Shown here piece after piece: positions 1 through 10,768 of a DNA stretch of 64,000 bases. The notes beneath the pieces are model-generated. The model was not told where the DNA came from, searched no databases, and saw only the letters and a program-made list of their open reading frames with translations. Source of the DNA: Seminavis robusta. Its lineage: Eukaryota > Bacillariophyta > Bacillariophyceae > Naviculales > Naviculaceae. Location: NCBI GenBank assembly GCA_903772945.1, contig CAICTM010000235.1:1-64000 (forward strand), written 5' to 3'. Position numbers and translations under genes: made by a program. How positions within the stretch are numbered: position 1 is the first letter of the stretch; the number at the start of each line of letters is the position of its first letter.

Positions 1-256
1 TTTAAGGCTAGGAGGACCGTTTCAGAACCAGGCAGTTTGGGACAGAGTTTGTTGGGTGATGTTGGGGACCCTCTTGGTCATCCATTCCAACCCAAGGTTG
101 TCATGGCTGTATGCCATCCCCCTGCTGGAGGTGGATACCCTCACCAAGTATGGGCCCTCAATGGGGAGGTTTACCCCCAACCAACACCAAATCATACCAT
201 ACATACCGGCATCCCACCAACACCCAATTCTGTGAGATACCCAAACTACACAACCT

Positions 257-1540
257 GTGTCTTCAGCAGCCTATCAGCCCATACCTATTAGGCCCACATC
301 ATCCAAGACACCAGTACACTCAGCCATCCCTCCAGTCGGCCAACCTACTGATCAACCGGAGAAGCCAAGAAGGAAGTCAGCCTTCATTCCCACCCCTGAT
401 GGCAATGGTGGTCTTCCAAGTCCCAGAGGTGGTGGAGAAGGTGGCAACACAGGCCTTCCAGGCAAGCCCTTTCGTGCCAAGCCGGATGCCACGGCCTACC
501 CTACCCTCAAATCCAACAAGGACTTCGACCAAGTGGTATGAGTCCTTTATCACTATGGCTTGAGGTCAAGGGTTTTATAAGATCTTTGATTGCCGACTAT
601 GTCCCAAGCAGCACCGAGTCCATGGATGAACTCATACGAATGAATCATTGGTTCTACGCTGTTTTCCAGAAGACAGTGCAGACCACCAATGGAAAGGTAA
701 TCGTGAGGTCCCACTTCATGACTCTGACTGCTTTGCCATCCTCGTTGAGCTTGTCCAGGATGCTCACTTGTCTGTAGCAGGTTCTCTGGATCATGTGGAG
801 ACACTCACATGGCTGACTAGTGTGCAATACAGCCCAGAGGAGCAAGTTTCCGCAGTGGACTTCATTTTCAAGTTTGACACAGTCTACTGTACATGATTGC
901 GCCAACGAGACTTCCAGTGATAGGCTCACCGATGGTATACAGAAGCTGTTCTTACAGCGGGCTTCACTGGTGTCCCCACCTTGAACGACATTTCTGCACG
1001 TGAACATGAGAGAATATGTCGCGAGGGACATCATGCATCGTTTACATACGACGGGTACAAGGAGGTGCTACTGAATGCCGCCACATTCTTTGACATCAAC
1101 CGAAGAGACGATGATTCACGTCTAGCCAACATCGCTGACATTGGCAAGACAGGACATCAGGGTGATGGGGAGCAGTGTAATATCCCACGCCTTCCCGACA
1201 ATGTCTGGTCTCAGCTATCCAGCAATGGACGGCAGCTTTGGTACAAGCTCTCCGTCGCTGACAAGAGAGTCTTGGTGAAAGCACACCATCGTCAAGCCCG
1301 GATGTCTGACCTGGTTGATCCAAAGAGCGAAGCTGACCCAGCAGTCGGGGACGCCTCAGATCCTCCAGATGGCAATACGGTGCCTGCAGCCTCCACGGGC
1401 AGGTGCAGGACCAAGGCGGATTTTTCGCCGGGGCAACTAGTGTTTGTGTCGCACTGGTTGAGCCCAAGGTACCCAGGCACCGGCCATGGCTGCGGGGTAG
1501 CATGCCACCCTCATAGGGGCTACCTTCCGCAGGACATGGC
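257..1540 (+). mobile_element. Fossil Ty1/copia (CoDi-type) gag region
   Basis: Conceptual translation on this strand resembles the gag N-terminal part of diatom copia-like (CoDi) elements: a Gly/Pro-rich leader, a motif around LPDNVWSQLS and GRQLWYKLS near 1190-1250, and a KRVLVKAHH segment after it. The similarity is from remembered family features, not from a search. The coding frame is broken several times, so this is a fossil of moderate or greater age. Terminal repeats could not be seen; the element may begin left of the window and may continue to the right as very decayed pol sequence. Confidence 0.55.
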
Positions 1541-2939
1541 ACCAGTATGACAAGCGTTTGTGCTAAACTTGTCATCTCCAGGATAGTATTCCAAGTACAA
1601 TGTTTTGTGAAAACATGTTTTGGTGACTCCCACCCTCCCGCCCTGATGGCACTCCCTTCACTTTCGGGTGATGGGGAGAACTTACACTGTGTCACCCTCA
1701 GCAAAGGTGAAGCAGTCGGGCTAGAGCAACACCCACCCAAGCTGATGGCTGTGGGATGAGCCACTGCCATGTCATGTGACAGGACCTGCACCGGTCATAC
1801 CCAAGCAAGCACCAAGTTAGTCGTGTCTCTGGACGGGATTCTTTTGAACCCATGTAAGGAGATGGTAAACTTGAGGAGACGTCTACGAGGTGTTGCCTTT
1901 AGCTGAGGCAATATCTGATGATAGGACAACCAGTCCCACCTCATAGGATGACAATCCGTCACCTAACTACCCAGTTGAGGGCTCCAGATGAACAGTTATG
2001 GCCCAGATTGTTCTCACTGGCCCTTATGGGGAGATAGACAGATACCTCCTAAGCCAATGAGCTGTGATGCAAGTATGGGGAGACCAGGAGAGATCCCAAT
2101 TGACGGTCAAATGAACCAATGCCAATGCACCCTTTCTGTCCTGAACACGACTGGAGGTTCTATCACAAGCCCATTGTGATGCCCTTCCCAATGTATCAAG
2201 TGGTACTCAGCAAAGGACACCTTGATGTATTCAAGAGGGTAGGTAACCCCTGAGGTATGCGAACAAAGTCCACACTGGCAAGTCAGATGCTCCCAAGTTC
2301 ATGGAAGGTATCGAGGGAAGCCCCATTATGTGCAAGCTTGTTGGACCCCATCCATGCTCCAATGGTGGGGAGCGATTAGATTATGCCATAGGAGCCATAT
2401 TATGGGTCGGCGCACTGTGCTGAGCTCAGTCTGGTGGAAAGATCGCTGCTGAATCTGTACACTCTTCAGTACAATGAGCTGTGGCACCATCAGACAAGTA
2501 GTAGGAACAGCTGTAGAGGAATAGAGTTCCTCTGAAGGAAGGATGATGCACTCCTCAGCCATGACCTATCTAGAAGGATAGCCTGGTATATACCAGCCAA
2601 AAGAGATGCGTGGATCTGTATCCTGCATGGCTGGAGGATGGAGTTTCACGGAAAAATCAGAGTTTGTGTTCATATTATAGTGTTGGAAGAAGTAATGAAG
2701 AAGTAGTTGACCTGAGATACAGACCCAACAGCGACAAGTAGAACTCTGCAGCAGACAGGATCCTGTATGGCCAGTGCCAGGTGTATTGAGCAATTAGACT
2801 GATTCATCATTGCTTCCACGTGAGTGAATAGCATTGGCATGCCAGCTCTTGGCTGGCCTTATCCAAGCGCCAGTGGAAGGAGAGATCTCCACCAAACAGA
2901 GCATCCATCCCAGCTCGTGTGCACCTACCACTGAGTTCC
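1541..2939. other. Decayed repeat-like DNA, no gene
   Basis: No open frame here looks like a protein I recognise. The stretch lies between two fossil copia-type gag regions that face opposite ways, and a weak pol-like stretch near 2190-2250 (plus strand) may be the tail of the left element. I see no terminal repeats, tRNA or host gene. Confidence 0.3.
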
Positions 2940-4410
2940 TTTGGAATTCATAGTACATTTCGTTGTTCCGCTTTGAGTTTTAGGCAATCCGATTTCCTGT
3001 GCCCAATCTTTCCACAGTGGAAGCACTTTCCGCTAACTTCTTCTTTCCTTAAAATCCCTACTGCTCCCATTTTCCTGCTGAGATTTACCGTTTGACTTTC
3101 CTTGGTACTTTTGTCCGTTGCTTCTTCCGTTCGAGCCTTTCTTGTCTGGGCAGTCTTGTTGCTTTGTGTCCGATCTTCCCACAGTTCCTGCATCTGTCCT
3201 TGAACTGTTTTCCTCAATCATGAAAGCTGTTTCGCCATTGTGTCTGTCGATTGTTCCGTGTCTTAATCTCATCGTAGATTTCGCATATGTCATCCACCAC
3301 ACCCTTTACCGTTATTCCATGTCCTGTTTGCCTTGATCCTTCTCAGAAACATTCTTCTTCACTTCATGATTACACTCCGGTTCTCCTTCTTCTTTTCGGC
3401 ATCTTTCGAAGAAGGTCCTTGATGTACTTTTCGTCCGATATCTTGAACCATCCTTCGCTAGCTTCTTGCGTTTCACGTCGAGTCCAATCATCGAACTTCT
3501 TTGGGTGTTTTCCTTGATGTCCATCTTTCATCGCGTAGTATTTCCGTTCGTCGAGCTGCTACCTCACCACTGTCTTCAGCATCGTAAAGGTCCAGCATGG
3601 ACTCCACATGCCCTTGAATTTCCCAGCACATGGTCAGTCGTTTGGTTTGAGGCCAGTAGGTCGAAGGGACTTGCCCTTCGATGGCTCACATTGATCGAAT
3701 CCACCAGTATTCCAGCAGCCTTGCTGTTCTCTTCTGCAGACCTTCGATCTTTTCTACTTCGTCGTCACCAAACTTGCCCGTACCTGTAGGGTTTTCCCAG
3801 TTGTCCGGTTTGATCTCCGTAGAGTCTTCATCAGTTCTACGTAACCCATACTTCGATAAATGGGCATCATCTTGACCTTGTAGAACCTGAACTTCTCATC
3901 TTTCCCATCGAAGATGGATACTTGCTCGACGATGATACCTCTACCTCCGTAGACATCTTTAATTACTTCTCAATTCTTCTCTTTTCTGTTTGACAACCTG
4001 GATCCAAGCTCACTCTTTCCTGATAGCTATCGTTTAAAACGTGTTGAAAAAGTGTTGAACTTAACGCACAATTTCTCTAATTTAATCAATATCCTTCCAG
4101 CTCTACTGTCTAGTAGACTGGCTACTGTTTCGTTTTCTCTTTCTCTCTCGTCAGATTGTGAGCTCTACAACTGAGCCTCGATATGCATACATATACCAGG
4201 ATCTTTCGATCCTCTGCTTCTCGCAGTTTCATCTACAGATAGATCTCGTCGATCTATTCTTCCTGAAGTGCATGGTTGGCCCTGGAGGCTTTCCCACTTT
4301 ACTAAACTATGGACCTTCATCCGTCCATTCATTTTGCTCCTCCCTCGCTCCTTGCATTCATCTCTTCGACCTAACTTCTCTAACCTTTGTAGTTGCATCA
4401 TCTAGACGAC
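2940..4410 (-). mobile_element. Fossil Ty1/copia gag with zinc knuckle
   Basis: The minus strand encodes a CX2CX4HX4C zinc knuckle (CFHCGKIGHRKSDC, about 2984-3027) preceded by a Lys/Arg/Gln-rich basic stretch, as in the nucleocapsid part of copia gag. Basic, highly charged frames continue upstream to about 4410. The region is broken in several places and its ends are not defined. It faces opposite to the gag fossil at 257-1540, so two separate elements, or a rearranged one, are implied. Confidence 0.55.
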
Positions 4411-4669
4411 CATTGTCCTCGTTCCTCGTACTCCTGGCCATCTGATGATGATCGGATAACCATCTGATTTGAGTCACACATCACCAATCACGAACCGTGA
4501 TTGTGGATCCCGAGTCGTCTGTCCGTCATACGAAAATACCTTTCTGACACGTACCACACACCGGCCGGCCCTGTTCCGCCAACACCTCAGCAAATGGAAA
4601 ACAGCGGCGAGTTTCCACATTAGAAACTGTTGACCGCTCCAGGAGGCTGCTTCCTCATCCTTCCTCAGA

Positions 4670-5993
4670 ATGATGAATCACAACAATGATCATCGAGAGC
4701 TTGGAGAGAACCACGATGAGGAAGAAGATAGCTTTGAAGAGTGTAGCGAAACCAGCAGCGAGGAAGAGAGTGACAATAATGGCTCAAGCAGTGAACTCCA
4801 TGAAGAGGTGATACCAGTTCAGGAGGACTACAGCCATAGTGGAACGGGAACAAGCAGCACCCTTGACAATGAGGCTGAAATTCACAGAAATGGTGAAGAT
4901 GAGAATCTTGGAAATGAAGGGGATCATGAAACCAACAGTGATCATGAAGAATCAGATTACGATGATGAGGAAGTTGATCTCATTGGAAATTTGCTACAAG
5001 ATCCCTTGTGTCACCAACACAGTACTATGCTCCTCACTCAGGAAGAGCAGAGATGGGCTTTGCAACTGAAGGAGAGCATGGTGAATCGACCTGATCTTGA
5101 TGAAGAAAATGACATGTGGCTAGCACAATACGCCATTGTTACTGAAGGAGACATCTCAAATGCGCTCAAGAGAATAGCCAGAATACAGGCCTTTCAAAAG
5201 CAATATGGTGTTAACAATTCTGTGGAGCAGGGAGTTCAAATGCTTTCAAAGCTGTTTCAACTCATGCCAGGATCCATTCTTTGTCTGGATGTTGATCCTA
5301 TGAAAAATGAGGGTCTGCATATAATGGACAATGGCAAACAAGATCATATGGCTGCTATGGCATCAGAAAGAAACTGGAGGATTTGTTTGGTGGGTCCTGG
5401 GCTGATGATGTTATGCTGACACCTGTAGTGCCAATCTTTGAACCTACAAAGAGGCTGACTTGTGACTGTCGTTTGCTGCGTATGATGGTACAATGAACAT
5501 CCTGGTGCTCACAGGCCCAATTCGTTATTCTTTCTTGCCTTTACAGGTAGGATTCTACTACTATTTCCTTGTCTGCCAGCCAACTCTGGCAACCATCCGA
5601 AACGGCCAACACACCATGGCTGATTTTGTGGATTTCACATGGAATAATTTTAGGATGGAATTCTTCTACCAGTTCAATTTGGAATTTGGGGAGCTTTATC
5701 CACACAGGTTTTCAGGTTTTTTAGCCTTCAACACTGGAACTCTAGCAAACCTCATGTTTGCTCTAGTCAAACATGTTTATTCTAAGGCCCTCATGTCCAA
5801 GGTCCAATTGGGTTGCCATATTCCCCTTGGGGAGGAAGATGAAGTGCCCCGATCCTTGTCAGAGATTTACCTTCAGCCTTCTCTGGAGGAGGCAAACAAA
5901 CGAATGCTGGTGAGAGCCAGAGAGCTCTTTACACTTCGGGCTAGGAATGAAGCAAATTTCCGACTGCAGCAATCTGCGTCAGAAACTACTTAA
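4670..5993 (+). CDS. CRAL-TRIO (Sec14-like) lipid-binding protein, copy 1
   Basis: Two exons, 4670-5389 and 5547-5993 (phase 0, intron 157 nt, donor GTGGGT, acceptor TTTACAG), give 388 residues. The first ~115 residues are acidic and Ser/Glu-rich with no predicted fold. A CRAL-TRIO N-terminal helical part follows (MWLAQYAIVTEGDISNALKR), then the lipid-binding lobe split by the intron, with the family-like GELYPHRFSGFLAFNTGTL and a final VYSKALMSKVQLGC. Such proteins bind phosphoinositides, tocopherol or retinoid-type lipids; the ligand here cannot be read. A close paralogue lies inverted at 10769-12254. The splice junction is supported by that copy, which aligns across both exon edges. A first-exon read-through reaches a stop within 30 nt of the donor. 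Confidence 0.68.
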
Positions 5994-6322
5994 GTTTGTG
6001 TTCAGTGACAATCAAAGCTTCAGAACAAGAGATGATGGATGCCCATCTTACCAGGGAGGATCTGGCCTGTCCGAGATGGGATGGTGACACCAGTCAGACC
6101 AGTGATAATCTTTTGAGGCCTTCATTCCTGTTTGAAATCCATGAAACTTACGGGCATCGTGATCCTTCACGAAGCGACAGCAGGTGGAAGGCTACTGGAT
6201 CCCTCGAAGAGAGGAGAAGAATGAGCACCGTGGACTGACACAGCCTGGCCTTGCTGGTATTCAACTGCGAACAAAATTTTGCAGTAAGATTGGGAAATCA
6301 GTTTCTTTAGCGGTACTGGTGT
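5994..6322. other. Convergent 3' spacer
   Basis: About 330 bp between the stop codons of the CRAL-TRIO gene (+) and the dehydrogenase-cupin gene (-). An 80-codon frame at 5996-6238 shows no family features and is probably 3' UTR. No recognisable poly(A) signal cluster or RNA gene was found. Confidence 0.4.
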
Positions 6323-8073
6323 CTACCTCCACTCAGCAATGTACATGACAAATGTTGAAGCACCAACGTTTGTTTGCTTCAACCCAGCGACCGGTTCCTT
6401 CCAGTGCACATCGCCCCTTTGCATGGGCGTCTTCCATGAAATAGAAGGGACGCCTTTGTTGGCTGTGATTTCGGATTGGAGAGTACCGCCTTCCAATACA
6501 ACAGTAAAGTAGAAGAATGGATAGGTCACTTCTACACTTCCACCAGGTTCCAATGTCATTTTGTACACTCGGCATTTGTCGCGTGTTTTGATGAGTTCGT
6601 GGTGTTCCGCTACAAGAGGGATAGCTGCGGTTATGGGTGGTTGCTTCAGGACTTCGGCATCGATACACAGCATGACTTGGTTGGATTTGTTGGTGATCTT
6701 GTGCACCAGTGGTTTGTCGCTCTTATGCGTCCCGAATCGAACTTCTCCAAATCCCAAACAGTCACAAGAAGGATCCGCGCCTTGAACATGATTCACCACA
6801 TCCAATCCTCCCTCCACGAGGAAAAAGTACAAACTGTCTTCAGCATGTCGATGTGCCAACGTCGTATCATTGGGGGGAAAGGAGACCCTGAGCGCCCGCA
6901 CAAATTCGTTGGCGAGAACGACTTTGTGCCTTGGTTCTTCTCCAACTTCCTTGATTTCTTCAAGTTTTCCATCTGCCACTTCCCAGTATTCTCCTACGGC
7001 TTCGCCGATAGTTTTCTCGTTTCTGGTTGATGGTTCCTCTCCTCCGACGGGAGCGCCTGTGATGCTCTCGTAAACTTTGACAACTTGTGAGTCGTCCTTC
7101 TTTCCCAGTCCCAAGGCTTGACCGCTGACAAACTGCTGCAATGCTGAACTGGCAATTGGAATGGGAGATTGTAGCGCTTTGGCTTCGGCGTGGACTATAT
7201 CCAGATCCTTGACAAAAATGTCAAGCGCACTCTTGACCTCTGGATCACCAGCTTGCAGCATGCGCTCGCCACGATTTTGGAACATCCAACTAGCTCCAGC
7301 AGCGCCATTCACAATGTCATACATTTGATGGACATCTAACCCGGCCTTTGCAGCAAGCGACAAGGCCTCGGCAGCAGCACAAATATGGACACCTGCCAAC
7401 AACTGATGTACCATTTTGACAGTCGATCCCATGCCTGCTCCTCCTTTGATACAATACACTTCCTTGCCGAGGGCATTAATTATATCCTTGGCTTTGGCGA
7501 AGCTCGCATCGTCTCCTGACGCCATCATTGTCAGAGCACCTTCTCTTGCCCGAGCAGGACCACCACTCATGGGACAATCCATCATAAAAATGCCTTTAGC
7601 TTGAAACTTCTCACAAGCCTTCCTCGCCCAGGTAGCTGTCACGGTGGACGTCAAAATGACACAGGAATCTTTGGCAAGCGAGTTGATTAAAGGATCATCT
7701 CCTCCAAAGCACACCGCCTCACATTGTTTTTCGTTCACCAAGGCAAGAATGCAAAAATCGGTGCCGGCAGTAATGCTCTCTTTTTGACTGTTAGGCATTT
7801 GAGAAGGTGCCTTATTGGCTGCTTTGGCGTCATTGTAAAAGTTCTCAAGGTGGGTCTTGTTCATATCAAAACCAGCAACCATCTTGGTTACAGGGGAGTC
7901 CACCAGTGCACGGGCCATGCCGCCACCCATGGCTGTGCAGTGCGATGATTATTAAGAGAAGCAAGTGTGGTGAGATGGATGGGATACCGGTACCCGTCAA
8001 CCGTCAACAAAGAAAGCTGCGAGGAAGAAACTCCTCGCTTACCTCCTAGGCCAATCACCGTCACGTTCGCCAT
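6323..8073 (-). CDS. L-threonate dehydrogenase-like protein fused to a cupin domain
   Basis: Two exons: a 31-nt first exon (8043-8073) and 6323-7932, with a 110-nt intron (GTAAGC...CACAG), giving 546 residues. Splicing restores the Rossmann motif GLGAMGGGMA (residues 8-17), which neither exon holds whole. The substrate loop CPMSGGPARAREG (~130-142) and the catalytic lysine in GSTVKMVHQ (Lys183) place it among beta-hydroxyacid dehydrogenases; GAAGASWMFQNR favours the L-threonate dehydrogenase branch over 3-hydroxyisobutyrate dehydrogenase. From about residue 345 a two-part cupin-like region follows, with HRHAEDSLYFF and a second beta-rich half ending at the stop. The family usually ends near residue 300, so the C-terminal half is an added domain. 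No targeting peptide is seen. It shares a 435-bp divergent promoter with the threonine ammonia-lyase. Confidence 0.85.
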
Positions 8074-8508
8074 CTTCTTCTATCTGTGTGTAACTGAGCT
8101 ACATGTATCAAGCAGACTTTGGTCTTTTCGATGATGAAGTCGACTGTTGGTGGATTGGGCTTGGGCCTTGGGCTGTCCCGGCCGATGTCGACGAGCGATC
8201 TGTCGAGGGAGCGAGCTTACTATTAGTACCTGGTACAGCACTGTATTCTCGCAAACGCGAGAGTGCTGCATCAATGACGTCACTTCAACGCGATCTTTGA
8301 CGGAACCTGGATCCTTTGGGAACCTGGATCCTTTGGGAATGCATTTCTTCTTCTGTTCTTTGACTCCACTCCACTCGTCGTTATTATTGCTGGGCGCCTT
8401 GATATCTTTTTCATTGTACTCCCATTGTTGATAACTTGTCCTCGAGCAACAGAAGACTCGCCACTCTAGCAAGCTAGCCAGTCTCGAGCAGTTGTTGTGA
8501 AGAGGAAG
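8074..8508. promoter_or_regulatory. Bidirectional promoter region
   Basis: The start codons of the dehydrogenase-cupin gene (-) and the threonine ammonia-lyase (+) are 435 bp apart and face away from each other, so both promoters must lie here. I see a tandem 17-bp repeat at 8302-8335 but no clear TATA box. A long minus-strand frame across this stretch runs into the lyase gene antisense and has no family features. Confidence 0.5.
8302..8339. repeat. Tandem 17-bp repeat, two copies
   Basis: The unit GGAACCTGGATCCTTTG is present twice in perfect tandem (8302-8318 and 8319-8335) with four further bases of a third copy. It contains the palindrome GGATCC and lies in the divergent promoter. It could be a duplicated factor site or a replication slip; nothing in the sequence decides. 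Confidence 0.8.
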
Positions 8509-10355
8509 ATGTTTTCGAGGTGTTTGCTTCGGGGAAGGCGGGCTGTTGTACCCTTTTCGGCTCGTTTCTCCCAGCCGGCTGTGTCTCCCATGTGTCAACA
8601 GTTTCGATGCTTCTCTGTTGAACATGAGTCCAAAAAACAAACCAAACCAAAGGGGCCAGCCACTGAAAAAAACGATGATGGCAATGGTAGTATAGTCAAG
8701 AAGAGACGCGATGATCCCTCTGCAGATTTGCCCATCAGCTTTGCCGACATTAGCCGAGCTCATGTTGCTATTCGAGACGGAATTGTGAGGACCCAATGCG
8801 AAAAGAGCTTCTTTCTATCAGAGCTAGTTGGAGCTAATATCTATCTCAAGCCAGAGTTCCGCCAATTCACAGGTTCCTTCAAAGAACGAGGGGCTCGCAA
8901 TGCCATCCTCCAGCTCAAGCGAAAGGCAGGCGGAGACAAGATCAAGGGCGTCATCGCGGCCTCCGCTGGGAATCATGCCTTGGCATTGGCTTATCATGGG
9001 CAAAGTCTCAATGTACCGGTGACGGTGGTCATGCCAACAGTGGCTCCATTATCGAAGGTTGACAAATGCCGAGTAAGTGCCATTCTACACTTTTATTATT
9101 GGGGTCATGAGCCATGAGGCCTGTCTTCGGCTGAATGTGTCGTCAAATGAAAAGCACAGCAGCTCATCCCGAAAACTCTCCTCTTTTTAAACTCTGCTTG
9201 GCACTGGAACAGAAATTCGGCGCTCGCATCATAATTGAGGGAGCCCATATTGGAGAATCCAAGACCTACGCTGAATCTGTTGTCCAAAACGAAGGTGCGA
9301 GAAATGGACGGTTGCTGTGTCGATCGATTTCACATTGTACTCAACGTCTCTTTTACTTGAAAGGGCTAACCTACATAAATGGCTATGATGATCCTGAAAT
9401 TTGCGCTGGTGCTGGGTAAGTATCTGCATGGAGGATGATATGTGAACAGCATTTGATGTGTTCACGCTGATAGGCACCTTGTTCGCAACCCCTCCCCTTC
9501 TCGCAGAACCATCGGAATTGAAATGGTTGATGACGTGCCCGATGTAGATGCAGTTGTGGTGCCGGTAGGAGGTGCGGGGCTCATTGCTGGTATATCCTGT
9601 GCTGTGAAAACATTGAAACCCGAATGCAAAGTACGTTGGATCAAGATCGTATAGCAGCTAGGTTCCCCGTATCTCCTCATGTTTCCTTGTTGCTTTCTTA
9701 CAAACACTTGTAGGTCATTGGAGTCGAGCCTGAGTATGCTGCCTCGTACACAGCAGCAATCAAGGCTGGCAAACCAGTGCCCGCGCAAGTCACACCAACA
9801 CTTGCCGATGGTTTGGCCGTACCCGTCGTGGGGGCGCATGCCTTTGAGGTAGCAAAGCACTATGTGGATGAATGCGTTCTCACCAACGAAAAGCAAATCT
9901 CCCTGGCTGTGCTTCGGCTCATTGAAAACGAAAAGATGGTCGTTGAAGGCGGAGGTGCGGCAGGCTTGGCTGCCCTTCTTCCTGGCGGGGCTTTGGATCG
10001 GGCTGACCTAAAGGGTAAGAACATCATCGTGCCACTTTGTGGTGGAAACATCGACACAACCGTACTAGGAAGGGTGATCGATAGAGGTTTGTCCGCCGAC
10101 AATCGACTTTGCAACTTCTATGTGACTGTTTCGGATAGACCCGGGGGCATTGCAAACTTCACTGCGTTGCTGAGCAAGGAAGGAGCCAGTATCAAGGATA
10201 TTTACCATGAACGAGCTTGGCTCCATACTCATGTAGATCAAGTACAAGTCAAGTGTGTCGTGGAGTTGCAAGGTACCGAACACGGCAAGCGTGTCAAGAA
10301 GGCTCTGCTAGACGCTGGATACCCTGTTGCCTGGAACATTGATGTTTGTTCGTGA
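8509..10355 (+). CDS. Threonine ammonia-lyase with C-terminal ACT domain
   Basis: Five exons: 8509-9072, 9213-9294, 9364-9415, 9507-9630 and 9714-10355, all GT-AG introns of 69-140 nt, give 487 residues. This PLP enzyme deaminates L-threonine (or serine) to 2-oxobutyrate (or pyruvate). The PLP lysine sits in FTGSFKERGARNA (Lys125); ASAGNHALALA, the glycine loop VVPVGGAGLIAG and a C-terminal ACT-like part (YVTVSDRPGGIANFTALLS) follow. One ACT domain and the overall length fit the shorter tdcB/ilvA_1C type rather than the two-ACT biosynthetic form. The Arg-rich N-terminus (MFSRCLLRGRRAVVPFSARF) has no ASAF site and suggests mitochondria. A GTG-initiated reading four codons upstream is possible but the ATG at 8509 is preferred. 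Confidence 0.9.
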
Positions 10356-10768
10356 GAAAACGCCAATGACTTTATAAGCTGCATGACTCAATTGGTTGGA
10401 GCAAGGTCACATCAGGCAGCTCAACAGAACATAGCCACCATTGACAATTCACCAATCAGAGCCCCCGAAGGAAAGGAGCGGGCAAATCCTTCCCCAAGGA
10501 AGAGCGCCATCGCCCACAAGCTCACCAATGAGAAACGAGCCTGAGATATAAATAGCGACCTCAATCCTTACTTTTCAACCACATTTGTGCGTTCACAGGT
10601 GCAGAGCCAACCAAATAAGTAGCGTTACTGGTCGTTGTCCAACAACAACTCCACTTGAAACATTCTTCAATGGCACTCAAGCAACAACCCAATCAATCTT
10701 CTATCTGCATTTCACTCGACCGCAGATATAGCTCAAGTTAGCAGCTCTGCTGATTGCATATTATCTAG
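10356..10768. promoter_or_regulatory. Promoter-like stretch between convergent genes
   Basis: The spacer lies between two 3' ends, yet carries plus-strand promoter-like elements in order: CCAAT boxes at about 10452 and 10524 and a TATA box TATAAATA at 10547-10554. No ORF of length follows on the plus strand before the CRAL-TRIO gene's 3' end. It may be a relic or may drive a noncoding antisense transcript. A CTAGCTAG palindrome sits near 10765. Confidence 0.3.

Noticed and set aside
1096-1791. 231-codon minus-strand ORF
   Set aside because: Antisense to the fossil gag region and without family features.
8080-8796. 238-codon minus-strand ORF
   Set aside because: Spans the divergent promoter and lies antisense to the lyase first exon; no family features.
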